From assembly GCA_021292165.1 (NCBI GenBank), contig CM037879.1, positions 111,158,359-111,222,358 of the forward strand: a DNA stretch of 64,000 bases, written 5' to 3'. The DNA comes from Shinisaurus crocodilurus (Eukaryota > Chordata > Lepidosauria > Squamata > Shinisauridae). A model generated the notes under the pieces. That model made no database searches and was not told where the DNA came from. It saw only the letters and a list, made by a program, of their open reading frames with translations. Positions 54,418 through 64,000 of the stretch are shown here, piece by piece (position 1 is the first letter of the stretch; each line of letters starts with the position of its first letter). The translations under genes were made by a program, and so were the position numbers.

Positions 54418-54805
54418 CAGTGTTTGGACGCAAGCCTAGCTACACCCCTGGCTTGCATGCTCCCTTCCCCCTCAACTGGCACGGCTATGAAGAGATTAGA
54501 AGCTTCTGCTTCCATGTTAGATTAACCACAGTTTAGTGTGTTGTCCAAACTTGGGGAAACTGTGGTTAATCTTAAGAACCATCAAGTTGGTTTGTTTCCA
54601 TTAACCATAGTTAAGATTAACCAATGTTTGAGTTCAGAAGACACAGAAAGCTATTGTTAAGCAAATCAGAAGTGGAAGCATCTTATTCTCCTGCTCACAG
54701 CAGTGGTGGAGGAGAGGAGGGAGCATATGAGCCCAAGGGGAGACTAGTTTTGTTATCATAACACCAAACTATGGTTTATCATTACCGTATATCCAAACAT
54801 AAAGC
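54418..54805. mobile_element. Dispersed MITE-like repeat, copy 2
   Basis: Starts GTGTTTGGACGCAAGCC and ends near TATATCCAAACAT, imperfect inverted ends. Contains AACCACAGTTTAGTGTG, TAACCATAGTTAAGATTAAC and GGAGGAGAGGAGGGAGCATA blocks related to 22105-22500 in inverse order. Confidence 0.6.
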
Positions 54806-55639
54806 CTATATGTAAGAGGACTGGTAACAGCAATATTCAACTTTCAGTACAAATGTTAACAAATTTAATATGGTTTGGTGGGTGTTTTTGTAAGATATAA
54901 GAAACATAAACTTACTATTGTCACAGTCCTAAATAAATGTATTTGGTAATACGTTCTATTTAAAAACAAGAGTTTACATTTCCAAGTAAACACATTTACA
55001 ATCATGGTGTAACAGATTTTTTTAAAAAACATTTTATAATATCTGTGATTCAAGAATATTGCACACAATAAATAACTGAAACTGACATGCAACAACATCT
55101 CAGGGCATGATTCCAGCCCCATTTGGTAACATGGAAGGCAAGATGCAGATGCCCTGTGTGTAGACAGGAGAAACCGGAAGCTGTTACTTGCTGCAGCCAG
55201 CATCCCCATATAGACCTTGAAAGCATCAGGCAGATCCATAGCACATTTGGTACAAGGTATGTTCCTCCACATACGGTAACTCCTAGCCAAGTATCCCATA
55301 GACCAGGCCCCCACTTAGGCAGAAGCAGGGTGGCAAGGCAAAAGGGAAGATAACTGTTCTGCTGCATGTCCTGTTATCTTTTCTGAATGTACACATGATC
55401 TGAATCTGTTTCTAGAAGCCCATAGTTTTTCCTAGGCACCTTTTCATCACAGAAATTGTAGGCCTTTGCCCATATTACCACAAATGTGCATTAAACAAGA
55501 ACATCTAATATTTTGATAGGATGTAGTAAGCCTTCATCTAACACTTTGTTTAATCAATTGTCCATCCTGTCCACAACACTAATTGGCAGGGAGTCATAAA
55601 ACCAATTGTACAGGATCTAAGCACAATGATACTTCTAAC
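54806..55639. other. Intronic sequence, unassigned
   Basis: Overlapping frames at 55050-55367 (minus) and 55123-55353 (plus) show no family resemblance. The plus frame has Cys-rich spacing (CRCPVCRQ and CC), but it is short and isolated. Confidence 0.4.
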
Positions 55640-55774
55640 AAGCCTTCCCCAATATGGTGCTCTCCAGATATTTTGGACTACAACTCCCACCACCTCTGAC
55701 CATTACCCATGCTGGCTGGGGCTGTTGGGAGTTGTACTCCAAAAGATCTGGAGCGCACCACATTCAGGAAGGCT
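55640..55774. mobile_element. Palindromic hAT-type MITE
   Basis: AAGCCTTCCCCAATATGGTG and GGAAGGCT ends; TTTTGGACTACAACTCCCAC pairs with GGGAGTTGTACTCCAAAAGA. The flanks TTCTAAC and TTCTAAA suggest a decayed 8-bp duplication. Same family as 18624 and 58159. Confidence 0.82.
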
Positions 55775-57329
55775 ATTCTAAACTCTAGTACTCAAAAGTT
55801 CCTAATTGAAGTTGGATGTTAGAGTTGAAACTGGGGCCTTTGCATACAAAAGCATGATCTCTACCAATAAAATATAGGTTATAGGGCAACTTTCTACTCA
55901 TCTGCAATCATCTGTATTTTACTATTTTTATAAATAAAATATTTATTTCAAACAGGACAATAAAGATGGAAATAATTCAAAAGGTGAATTATAGGGCCAG
56001 TTCATGATATCATGATGTGCGAACCAAGTTACTCTAAAGCATGCTTAGGTAGGCTGGCATTCAGGGCCAGAGTTAAAGCTGAAGGGGGAATTGATGTTAG
56101 CATGATGGTTTGTATTTTAGTAAGACTTAAAATTATTATTATCCATACCATGATCTTGGGCTTAGGTAACCTAAATGTCTAAAAAAATTTAAAAATGTAT
56201 ATATTTAGGCCAATAAAGGCCATATTTTTGAGTAATTTGTCAATATTGTAGAATTTTACTTACATTTCCTTTGTAACTGAGAGACAGATGATGCACATTT
56301 TCACTGCAGTGGAAACTTCCTTCTTAAATACTTAATTATCATGTAATATTTATGATGGGCAGCTCCACTTCATTAGGGCTTCTCACCATTTCCCCACGGG
56401 ATGCCAGCATTTACTAGCAGCGTGGGCCAACTGAGAATACAGCCACTATTAAAAATGCCCATTAAAATTCCCTGATAACAGATATCTCCTGTATTGGAAT
56501 GTGGGGTGGGGGCAGGAGAGAAGAGAAGGAAGGTAGGTTCCCAAGAAATCAACAGAAGCCAGTACAGCATTAGGATGTTTATCAAAACTGGATACCAATA
56601 TAATTCCAGTTGCATATTCCAAATAAAAAGCTATTGCATGCCATTTTCATTTGATATTTAATAAGTATGTTGACATGTAACTTCTAAACAGTTACTAAAC
56701 AAAAAGGCAGCTCGGATTTCCATGAAAGAATAAGACCTTGTTAATAAAGTCACTTTTATTTGCTAATGATCTGCTAATAGTAGCACTTTGAAAAACTCTC
56801 GAGATTTCAGGATAATGCCAGGTCATTTTTTCCACATTCTATTGCAACAGTAAACATGTTACATCATTTTGGCCTCTTGGAGGGGCTGTCAGCTGTATCT
56901 TTAATCAGACAGACATCTTGTTCTTCTGTATACATAGATAACTTCCAGATGGGTTCAACTGTATGAAATGGAAGTTCTGTGTCATGAGGCCACACTCTGG
57001 TGTCCCAGGGTAATCCAGCACTGGTGTCTGCTGGCCTGTAACGGTGACATAGTCCAAAGCAAGGCATGCAGCCTGTATGGCTGGCCTTCTGCAGTACGTA
57101 TATGAGAAGATATCTGAGGGGAAAGGTGTATGGACATGCCTTTACCTGGGACACTTAATGCACCTTCTATGTGCATACTATAAGGCTCATTTGGAACTTG
57201 GGAAAATGCTATCTGGAAATATTCTTAAAATCCTGAAGTAATTCCTGATCTTGAACATCTTTACTGAGAAATATGTTCTTGATGGAGACCCAGACTCAGT
57301 GGGCGAGTTTGCATGTCATGCTAAGCCAC
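55775..57329. other. Intronic sequence, no recognised feature
   Basis: AT-rich with scattered short frames. The missing upstream AFG1L exon was sought here and not found. Confidence 0.45.
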
Positions 57330-57660
57330 CCTGCAAATAAGCCACAGTGAGTTGTTTGTTTGCTGAACAACCCATGGTGCACCCGACAGACGATCGGGCT
57401 CACTGTGGGTTGTCCTCTCCTCCTTCCCCCTCAGTCCTCCAGCAGGTATCTCAGGGGACTTGATGGCTGAAGCCACCTTGTCTTCTCTCCCCATTCACGA
57501 CATCTTTTTGGTCGCTGCCGCAGCTTTTTTCCTTTTCTTCCCTCGACAGCCTCTCCAAAGTGCCCAAGTGGCACATTGGAGTGGCTGTCACTGGTTCACC
57601 ACCTTTTAAAAAATAATTTTTTAGGTGCCAGAAATGTGCACAAATATTTTCATAATATAT
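57330..57660 (+). repeat. Unclassified dispersed repeat, copy 2
   Basis: Ordered blocks shared with 20590-20960, including CGACAGACGATCGGGCTCAC, TGGGTTGTCCTCTCC and AATGTGCACAAATATT. Confidence 0.6.
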
Positions 57661-58158
57661 ATTTTAAAAATCGGACTTTCCCTGGTGTGCACTTGCAGGT
57701 GACCAAAATGAAAAGACTTGCCTGCTCAATGACGTAGTAAATGTCTGCTGTCAAAGTGCAGTAGGTACCAGCCATGGACATTGACCAAGCAAGACTGCAG
57801 ATACATTATTTTGTTAGTTTGCTTCTCAAAGCCACAAAAAGATCTTTGCTTGCAAAAGGGGGTTGAGAGTACATCATCACCTCCACAGCGAGATCCTCTA
57901 GTTTTGAAGCATGGACCTGACAGTTCTATGTGTCCTCCACCTTTTCGACCCTTTCCCAGGACTCTAGGGAAATACACACCCATGAAATCTGTATATTTCC
58001 GTCAAAAACCCCTGCATTTTAGCCATGTGAAAAACCCTGTTTTAAAAGAACCCTTTCTTCTTTTGACAGCTGTCAAAAGAAAGTGCTCCCATAAATGGGG
58101 TGGGATGAACTTTTCTCCTTTCCTGAGCACTGTTTCAGTGCTTATGCAACATTTAGAC
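57661..58158. other. Intronic sequence, no recognised feature
   Basis: A 145-codon plus frame (57781-58218) runs into the adjacent MITE and has no family resemblance; not called. Confidence 0.4.
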
Positions 58159-58294
58159 CAGCCTTCTCCAACCTTGTGTCCTCCAACTGTTTGGGACTAC
58201 AACTCCCAGCATTGCTGACCACTGGACATGCTGGCTGGTGCAGATGGGATTTGAAATTCAAAACATCTGGAGGGCACCAAGTAGAGGAAGGCTG
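58159..58294. mobile_element. Palindromic hAT-type MITE
   Basis: 136 bp, CAGCCTTCTCCAACCTTG to GGAAGGCTG. The flanks ATTTAGAC (58151-58158) and ATCTAGAC (58295-58302) are an 8-bp duplication with one mismatch. Confidence 0.85.
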
Positions 58295-58605
58295 ATCTAG
58301 ACATAGGTTGGGAGTGAATGCATTGCTGGCAAATCTACTGATGCTGAAGATGAAGCGATGAGTGGCTGGCCTTGTGGTGGGTGGGGATACAAGACAGTAA
58401 GTCCTGTTATCACTGGGGTTCAGCCTTTCCTACCCATTCAGAATTGCAGCCATCAGATATTTCCTGGGTCTATTGCTATGCCTTATAAGTGCAGCTTTTG
58501 GCAGTATCCAAGAATGCTTTTCACCAATGCCATCTGGGGAGAAGGATGGACCCTTTTATCAGGCTTCCAACAATTATTCATGCCTTCGTACGGTCAGAAT
58601 GAAAC

Positions 58606-59375
58606 TGTGGAGAAAGCCTGACACGAGTATACATGTACACGCACACCCCAGTCTCCGTCCTCCAGGGGAGGGGGGCGAGAAGGGGGGATTGGGTTACAGG
58701 GAAGCAGCCAGACAGACCGGCATTCCAGCAAAGGAGGATCTCGCTTGTAATCCACAAAACCCAGGAAAGGACCATCAAGACCATCAACCTGACAGGGCAG
58801 TCTCAAAGAGCTGTAAAGTATCCAATACGTCACCTTCTTCCCGGGCAGGAATAAGCCCACCTGACACGAAGGGGCAGGCAATAAGCCCCACCTGACCTAA
58901 GGGGCGGGAGGGAGGGAAACCCAGGGGTAGAGAAGCCCTCTCCTCTCCCTCTGTTGGTTGTTGGGAACCCAGGGTGCTTTGAGCACGAACCACCCTCCAG
59001 CAGCGGCTGGAGTAAGCTGTCTCTTTCCCCGGATCGGACAGACCCGGAGCTAGGCTGAAACTGACTAACGTGATGTCTCTGATCTAAGGTAACTGACTAA
59101 TCCAAATGCGCTAGCCTGAGCCTGTTCATTGATAAACTTAAAGGTCACGTCAGGTCTTATTGACGTTGTAGTAATTCCTAGAAAGCTGTTAGTTCCGATC
59201 CATATCTTGTGTAAACAAATAAAAGCCTTATTTGGTAGTTTAAAGGCGGAGTTTCCTTTTGTGCGTTTAGAAACCTCCTAGGTGGTTCCTCTTGCTTGTA
59301 CGGGCTGTAACGCGGCACTGGTTAACCCGTTAAGCGCCGAACTCACGCAAAGGACCCAGGTGCTGGTCCTTCACA
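58606..59375 (+). repeat. 5' LTR of Gmr1-type element
   Basis: About 770 bp, from TGTGGAGAAAGCC to GGTCCTTCACA next to the primer site. AATAAA at about 59218-59223 is a plausible poly(A) signal. The left edge is inferred from the TG...CA rule and from comparison with the 787-bp LTR at 8339; the partner LTR is not visible. Confidence 0.72.
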
Positions 59376-59393
59376 TGGTGGCAGACGACGGGA
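59376..59393 (+). promoter_or_regulatory. Primer-binding site
   Basis: Directly after the LTR: TGGTGGCAGACGACGGG. The first nine bases equal those of the tRNA-Leu site at 12641-12659; the rest differs. Confidence 0.65.
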
Positions 59394-59479
59394 CAATTGG
59401 AAACTATAGTTAACGGATGGAACTAACAGGGTCTAGGGCAGGCTAGCGGATTGCTGGGAAGTTGTCAGGAGAAAGCAAA

Positions 59480-61411
59480 ATGAATAGCCTTAGCCAGGAA
59501 CAACTAGAGCTAGGGAGCAGTCCAGAGACCCCAAGAAGAGAGGGGAGCCAGGTCTCCACAATGGAGTGGACTGTGTGGCCGAAGACTAAACACCAAGAGG
59601 GGGAGGGAGCCCCCTCATCCTTGCTGGAGGGGCAGGGACCCAAACAGTGGGGCCGCCCCAGCTTAACAAGCAGCCTCAGGAGAGGCGACAGGATAGACCC
59701 CGGGTTGGAGGAGGACCTCGACGGAGGGGTTGCTGGTGGAGCCATAGGAGGGGAAGATCTGGATGCTCTCTTCCCCAACCTGAATTGGCAACAGACCGGG
59801 GAGGTGATGCGGCATCAGCAGGAGATGGTCAAGCATCAACAAGCGGCGCTGCAGATGCAGCTGGAATTAGCGAGGCTGTCCGCGGGCACCGGAGGGGGGG
59901 GACCCACTGCACCCCAGAGCGGGAGCACTCCGACCCCCAAATGGGACAGGAAACAATTTCCCACCTACAAACCTGGGCAGGATGTGTTGATCTTTTTCAC
60001 ACTGTTTGAAGCCGCCTGCCAGGAACAGAGGGTGCCGGACAATTTAAGGATGTCCGCCTTACGGACACAGGTCAGTGGGGAGCTGGCCGATCTCTTAGGC
60101 ATTCATACCCAAACTGCCCCCTTGGACTATGCTGCGTTCAAGGAAGCTGTGAGGGAGCGTTTTGCCCTCACAGCCGAACACTGTCGCCGTAAATTTCGTT
60201 ACGGGCAGCCCTCCCCAGGGGACACGTATGCCTCCTGGATGGCGCATCTGGGGCAGGTTTGGGATGCATGGATCGGGGCTACCGGGAAGACCACCTTGGC
60301 AGAGGTGTGGGAGCTCCTGATCCAGGAGCAGTTCTGTGCCACTATTCCGGAGGATTTGGCCACAGCCGTGCGAGACTGGGATCCCCCAAACTGTCGGGAA
60401 ATGGGCAAACTGGCGGATCAGATGGGGCTGTATCGGCAGCCCAAGGGAGGCAAGGGGGGCAATCCCAGTCGGAACGGGGCCAGAGGGGGCGCAGAGAAGG
60501 GCAACCCCAGACCTCGGGAGGGAGCCCCAAGTAAGCCCAAGCAGAGCCCCAGCACCAGCGGCTGTTTTTATTGCAAAGAATTGGGTCACCTCAAGAGAAG
60601 TTGCCCCAAACTCCTCGCGAGGAACCGCAACCCCAAAACAAATCCGGGCAAGGTAGGAAGGATGCTCGCTCCCGAGGCCCGGCAGCCGGAGGAACAGGAG
60701 GAGGACCAGCAGACGGTCTCATCCCTGGAGGAAGAAACGGAGGATGCGACACCGCCCCGGTTAAGCGGAGGACAGCATTCCCTTGGGGCCATCTCACAAG
60801 CGTCTCTGATGAAAATTGCGTCACCAGAGCAACTGCGTTGGAGCCAGAACAAATTCTGTGAGTCCATCTCTGTGAACAATGTTTCCCATGTGGGGTATAG
60901 GGACACCGGGGCGGACATTACTGCTTTACCTCGGAGTAAGGTAAAGAAGAGCCAGATGCTAAAAGGGCGCACCTGCGCCATAAAACCCTATAACTCTCCC
61001 AACATAGCTGTACCCCTCGCCCGGGTTTGGGTAAAGTACAGGGGATGGGAAGGGGAGGTGGATGTCATCGTGCATGGGAAGCAAGAGTGGGGGATCATTA
61101 TTGGGAACGACATAGCGTTCCGGGCTGCCCAGGTCAAGATAGGGGTAGTGACACGTCGGCAAGCCAGACAAGCCCCTGCCCCGCAGCCTCCCAGTTCCCC
61201 GACTATTAAACCCAGTCGCGCTAAAGCGGCACCGGCCGCCAAACGTTCGTTGCCGCCCCCCCCCCGGCTCCGGTTAAGGAGGATGGCCAAGGGGGATTCG
61301 CCCCAATGGCCCGAGATTTTGGGACTCAAAAGGCTTTCCAGGAAGAACAGCGGCAGGACCCGTCCCTCCAAGAATGTCGGGATTGGGCCGGCCGAGCGTG
61401 TGAGGCAGTAG
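59480..61411 (+). CDS. Gag-protease of Gmr1-type element
   Basis: Open frame of 643 codons from the ATG at 59480; in-frame TTG upstream is not favoured. The N terminus is acidic. A Gln-rich coil (QQTGEVMRHQQEMVKHQQ) lies at about 110-135 and a capsid segment with LFEAACQEQRVPDNLRMSAL at about 170-205. A SCAN-like capsid C-terminal domain (EVWELLIQEQFCATIPEDL) lies at about 272-318, and a CCHC knuckle (CFYCKELGHLKRSC) at about 360-373. The aspartic protease has DTG in YRDTGADITAL at about 474-476. The last about 50 codons after a C10 run near 61256-61265 are out of frame with the homologous sequence. Structural and processing functions. Confidence 0.9.
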   Translation: MNSLSQEQLELGSSPETPRREGSQVSTMEWTVWPKTKHQEGEGAPSSLLEGQGPKQWGRPSLTSSLRRGDRIDPGLEEDLDGGVAGGAIGGEDLDALFPNLNWQQTGEVMRHQQEMVKHQQAALQMQLELARLSAGTGGGGPTAPQSGSTPTPKWDRKQFPTYKPGQDVLIFFTLFEAACQEQRVPDNLRMSALRTQVSGELADLLGIHTQTAPLDYAAFKEAVRERFALTAEHCRRKFRYGQPSPGDTYASWMAHLGQVWDAWIGATGKTTLAEVWELLIQEQFCATIPEDLATAVRDWDPPNCREMGKLADQMGLYRQPKGGKGGNPSRNGARGGAEKGNPRPREGAPSKPKQSPSTSGCFYCKELGHLKRSCPKLLARNRNPKTNPGKVGRMLAPEARQPEEQEEDQQTVSSLEEETEDATPPRLSGGQHSLGAISQASLMKIASPEQLRWSQNKFCESISVNNVSHVGYRDTGADITALPRSKVKKSQMLKGRTCAIKPYNSPNIAVPLARVWVKYRGWEGEVDVIVHGKQEWGIIIGNDIAFRAAQVKIGVVTRRQARQAPAPQPPSSPTIKPSRAKAAPAAKRSLPPPPRLRLRRMAKGDSPQWPEILGLKRLSRKNSGRTRPSKNVGIGPAERVRQ

Positions 61412-63084
61412 ACCTGTCAGAGAGGTTCTTGTGGGAAGCGGGGGCCCTTTACAGGGAGTTTAGCCCAAAAACTGAACTTGGTCTCCAGTCACGAAAGAGG
61501 CAATTAGTTGTGCCCTCCAGGTATCGCCAGGCTGTACTGCAGTTAGCCCATGATGTAGCCTGGGGGGGTCACTTGGGACAAAAACGGACACTTGCCAGAG
61601 TGACGGAAGGTTTTTACTGGCCCATGGTGGCGAACGAAGTCAACAAGTACTGTCGGTCCTGTGATGTCTGTCAGCGGGTGGGACACAACCGGGACCACCC
61701 CAAAGCCCCCCTTCAACCGCTACCCATAGTGGGCACCCCCTTTGAGAGAATAGGGTTGGACATTGTAGGACCCTTGAATCCCCCCACCAAGACGGGGAAG
61801 AAGTTCATACTGACTGTCGTTGACTTTGCCACTCGTTATGCCGAGGCTTTTGCCCTAGCCTCCATCTCTGCTACTAGCCTGGCTAAGACTCTCCTCTCTC
61901 TTTTTGCCCGCTTGGGAATGCCCCGCACGGTGGTTTCGGACTGTGGCACGGGATTCATGTCCAAACTGTTTAAAAAGATGTGGGAATTGGGGTGTGTGGA
62001 GCACCTAACTTCGGTGCCCTATCATCATGAGACTAATGGGCTAGTGGAGCGGTTCAACCAGACTTTGGAAAAAATGATCCGAGCCTACGCGGCTAAACAT
62101 CCCGGGACTTGGGATCAAGCGCTCCCCTATCTGTTGTTTGCATACCGGGACTCCCCCCAGGAGAGCCTGGGATTCTCCCCCAACGAGTTGATGTTTGGGA
62201 GGGAACTAAGGGGACCTTTGGCCCTTTTGCGGGCGGAATGGGAGGGGGTTGCAGCAGAACCTTCCATGCCGGTTCATGCCTTCATGCAACATCTCCAAAC
62301 TGTCCTCCGGGAGGTGCGAGAGACGGCGCAGCAGCACCTCGCAGCAGCGCAACAACGGCAGAGCGCGTGGTACAACCGGACGGCCGTGCCACGGACTTTT
62401 GAAGTGGGGGACCAAGTGCTGGTACTGCGCCCCCTGAAAACGGACAAATTGTGTTTGAAATGGGAGGGCCCGGGGACCGTGATTGGAAGGTCGGGGGAGG
62501 TTAACTATCAAGTGGCTTTTCCGGGACAGCCGGGAAAGCAAAAGGTATTTCATGTAAATATGTTAAAATTGTATGTGGAACGGGGAACGAAGGTAGGGGG
62601 CGTACACGAATGTGTGGAACCAGAAACCTCTGACGGGGACTTGTTGGCAGAATGGGGGGGAGGGGGAGGGTTGGATGAGATCCAATTGTCGCCCTCCCTG
62701 TCCGAACAGCAACAGAGACAAATTACCCAGGTCCTAGAAGACTTCCAGCCCATGTTTTCCGACCGCCCGGGATGCACTACTCTCGTGCAACACACCATTG
62801 AGACGGGCAATAGCCCCCCTATACAGTCCCTACCCTACCGGGCGGTGGGGCCCCATGCCCAGGTCATTGCAGACGAAATCCAAACCATGTTAGATCTTGG
62901 AGTCATTGTGCCCAGCTCTAGCCCCTGGTCCTCTCCGATAGTGCTAGTAGCCAAGAAGGATGGGGGGGTTCGGTTCTGTGTAGATTATCGGAAGATCAAC
63001 AAAGTGACTGTCCCTGATCCCTACCCCATCCCAAACATGGATGTGTTGTTGGAACGGTTAGGGGGGGCCCAAGTACATCACTAA
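61306..63084 (+). CDS. Integrase and start of RT of Gmr1-type element
   Basis: 592-codon frame overlapping the previous one in a different register. Integrase: zinc ligands H82, H89, C119 and C122; catalytic D152, D212 and E248, with 35 residues between the last two. A GPF-like C-terminal module with LKWEGPGTVIGRSGEVNY lies near 385-402. After a Gly-rich linker comes the start of RT: IVPSSSPWSSPIVLVAKKDG and FCVDYRKINKVTVPDPYP. The frame ends at 63084, after a G7 run (63061-63067) shifts the register. Integrase copies the cDNA into the chromosome; its position before RT is the key feature. Confidence 0.9.
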   Translation: MARDFGTQKAFQEEQRQDPSLQECRDWAGRACEAVDLSERFLWEAGALYREFSPKTELGLQSRKRQLVVPSRYRQAVLQLAHDVAWGGHLGQKRTLARVTEGFYWPMVANEVNKYCRSCDVCQRVGHNRDHPKAPLQPLPIVGTPFERIGLDIVGPLNPPTKTGKKFILTVVDFATRYAEAFALASISATSLAKTLLSLFARLGMPRTVVSDCGTGFMSKLFKKMWELGCVEHLTSVPYHHETNGLVERFNQTLEKMIRAYAAKHPGTWDQALPYLLFAYRDSPQESLGFSPNELMFGRELRGPLALLRAEWEGVAAEPSMPVHAFMQHLQTVLREVRETAQQHLAAAQQRQSAWYNRTAVPRTFEVGDQVLVLRPLKTDKLCLKWEGPGTVIGRSGEVNYQVAFPGQPGKQKVFHVNMLKLYVERGTKVGGVHECVEPETSDGDLLAEWGGGGGLDEIQLSPSLSEQQQRQITQVLEDFQPMFSDRPGCTTLVQHTIETGNSPPIQSLPYRAVGPHAQVIADEIQTMLDLGVIVPSSSPWSSPIVLVAKKDGGVRFCVDYRKINKVTVPDPYPIPNMDVLLERLGGAQVHH

Positions 63085-64000
63085 CCTGGATCTGACCAAA
63101 GGTTATTGGCAAGTCCCCCTCAATCCGGATGCTGCGTTGAAATCCGCATTTGTGACCCATCTAGGGTTGTTTCAGTTCACCACCCTGCCATTCGGGGTCC
63201 GGAACGGTCCGGCTACCTTCCAAAGGCTGGTAAATGGGATGCTAAATGGGTTGGGGGAGTTCGCCTGTGCGTACTTGGACGATATCGCCATTTTCAGCTC
63301 CACCTGGGAACAGCATTTGCAACATGTCCGTCAAGTATTTCAGAGGATTCAGGAAGCGGGGCTGACCGTGAAGGCTAAGAAGTGTCAGGTTGGGCGGGGG
63401 GAGGTAGAGTATCTAGGCCACAGGGTGGGGGGAGGTAGTGTCAAGCCCCTGGAGGCGAAGATCGAGTCTGTCCGCACCTGGCCCCAGCCCCAGACGAAGA
63501 AACAGGTGCAAGCTTTTTTAGGGCTGGCTGGCTACTATCGTAAATTTGTGCCCCACTTTAGCCAGCTAGCCGCCCCTCTAACGGATTTGTGTAGGAAGCG
63601 GCAGCCCGTCAAAGTCCAGTGGTCAGCTGCTTGCCAGGCAGCATTCGAAGGATTGAAGGCCAGCTTGATGGCAGCCCCTGTGCTGCAAGCGCCTGATTTC
63701 GAAGCCCCCTTTGTCCTGCAGACGGATGCCTCAGAAGCAGGAATGGGGGCCGTCTTGCTGCAGGAACGGCCAGGGCAAGGGCTATGCCCTGTCGCCTACT
63801 TGAGTAAAAAACTTTTGCCCCGGGAGCGGAACCTGGCCACTGTCGAAAAGGAATGTTTGGCAATAGTATGGGCAGTGACCAAGCTTCGCCCCTACCTTTG
63901 GGGACGCCGGTTCTTGTTGCAGACCGACCATTCCCCCTTGTGTTGGTTGGACAGGGTGAAGGGATCCAACCAGAAGTTACTGCGGTGGAGCTTAGCCCTG
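63068..64000 (+). pseudogene. RT-RNase H of Gmr1-type element, partial
   Basis: Continues RT homology one base out of register with the previous frame and stays open to the window end. Catalytic YLDD at 63272-63283. Before it stands FTTLPFGVRNGPATFQRLVN. After it come LGLAGYYRKFVPHFSQLAAP and the RNase H start FVLQTDASEAGMGAVLLQ with KECLAIVWAV. The only break visible is the G-run shift at its start, which could be a true lesion or a base-calling error. The C-terminal end is outside the window. Confidence 0.88.

Larger units (their letters stand above)
58606..64000 (+). mobile_element. Gmr1-type Ty3/gypsy element, 5' part, runs off window
   Basis: 5' LTR (58606-59375), primer site, Gag and protease in one frame, then integrase, linker and RT start in a second frame, then RT-RNase H in a third to the window end. 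Integrase lies upstream of RT, the reverse of ordinary gypsy order and the hallmark of Gmr1-type elements. Two homopolymer indels break the frames. The 3' LTR and target duplication are outside the window. Confidence 0.9.

Overview
The window is vertebrate nuclear DNA, most likely from a squamate reptile. It has no bacterial gene layout. It carries 5S-rRNA-headed SINEs with CR1 tails, tRNA-headed SINEs, CR1 and L2 LINEs, a DIRS element, Gmr1-type Ty3/gypsy elements, several hAT families, pogo/Tigger-like MITEs and a Tc1 remnant. The lizard assignment is inference from repeat content; the species cannot be read from the sequence.

Host gene: four short coding exons on the minus strand (54115-54173, 37697-37779, 24729-24799, 24372-24472) have consensus splice sites and compatible phases. 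Their joined reading matches the mitochondrial AAA+ ATPase AFG1L (LACE1). Most of the window is therefore intronic (introns of about 16.3 kb, 12.9 kb and 256 bp). Upstream exons (beyond 54173) and the C-terminal exons (below 24372) were not found and probably lie outside the window.

Layout: 1-1500 is host sequence with one SINE. 1501-7537 is a full-length, decayed DIRS retrotransposon, coding on the minus strand, with inverted terminal repeats and an internal complementary region that joins the two outer ends. 7538-16541 is a CR1 LINE broken by a complete 5.1-kb LTR element (8339-13449, TSD GAGTC, Gag-protease-integrase but no reverse transcriptase) and by a 540-bp GC-rich hairpin element (13821-14360). 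16542-31800 holds AFG1L exons, MITEs, SINEs and L2 fragments. 31830-36288 is an L2 LINE interrupted by a second CR1 (33259-35384). 39241-42110 is an older L2 interrupted by a 1035-bp hAT element (39524-40558), an L2 tail and a hAT-like MITE. 43937-44590 is a shorter relative of that hAT. 46737-53103 is unusually poor in recognisable repeats. 58606-64000 is the 5' LTR, gag, protease, integrase and part of the reverse transcriptase/RNase H of a second Gmr1-type element that runs off the window, with integrase placed before reverse transcriptase.

No cellular system beyond AFG1L is seen. The most unusual items are the RT-less but apparently young Gmr1-type element, the two hAT relatives with arrays of the GAGTC pentamer at their ends, and the GC-rich hairpin element. 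All transposon reading frames are described as found, breaks included.
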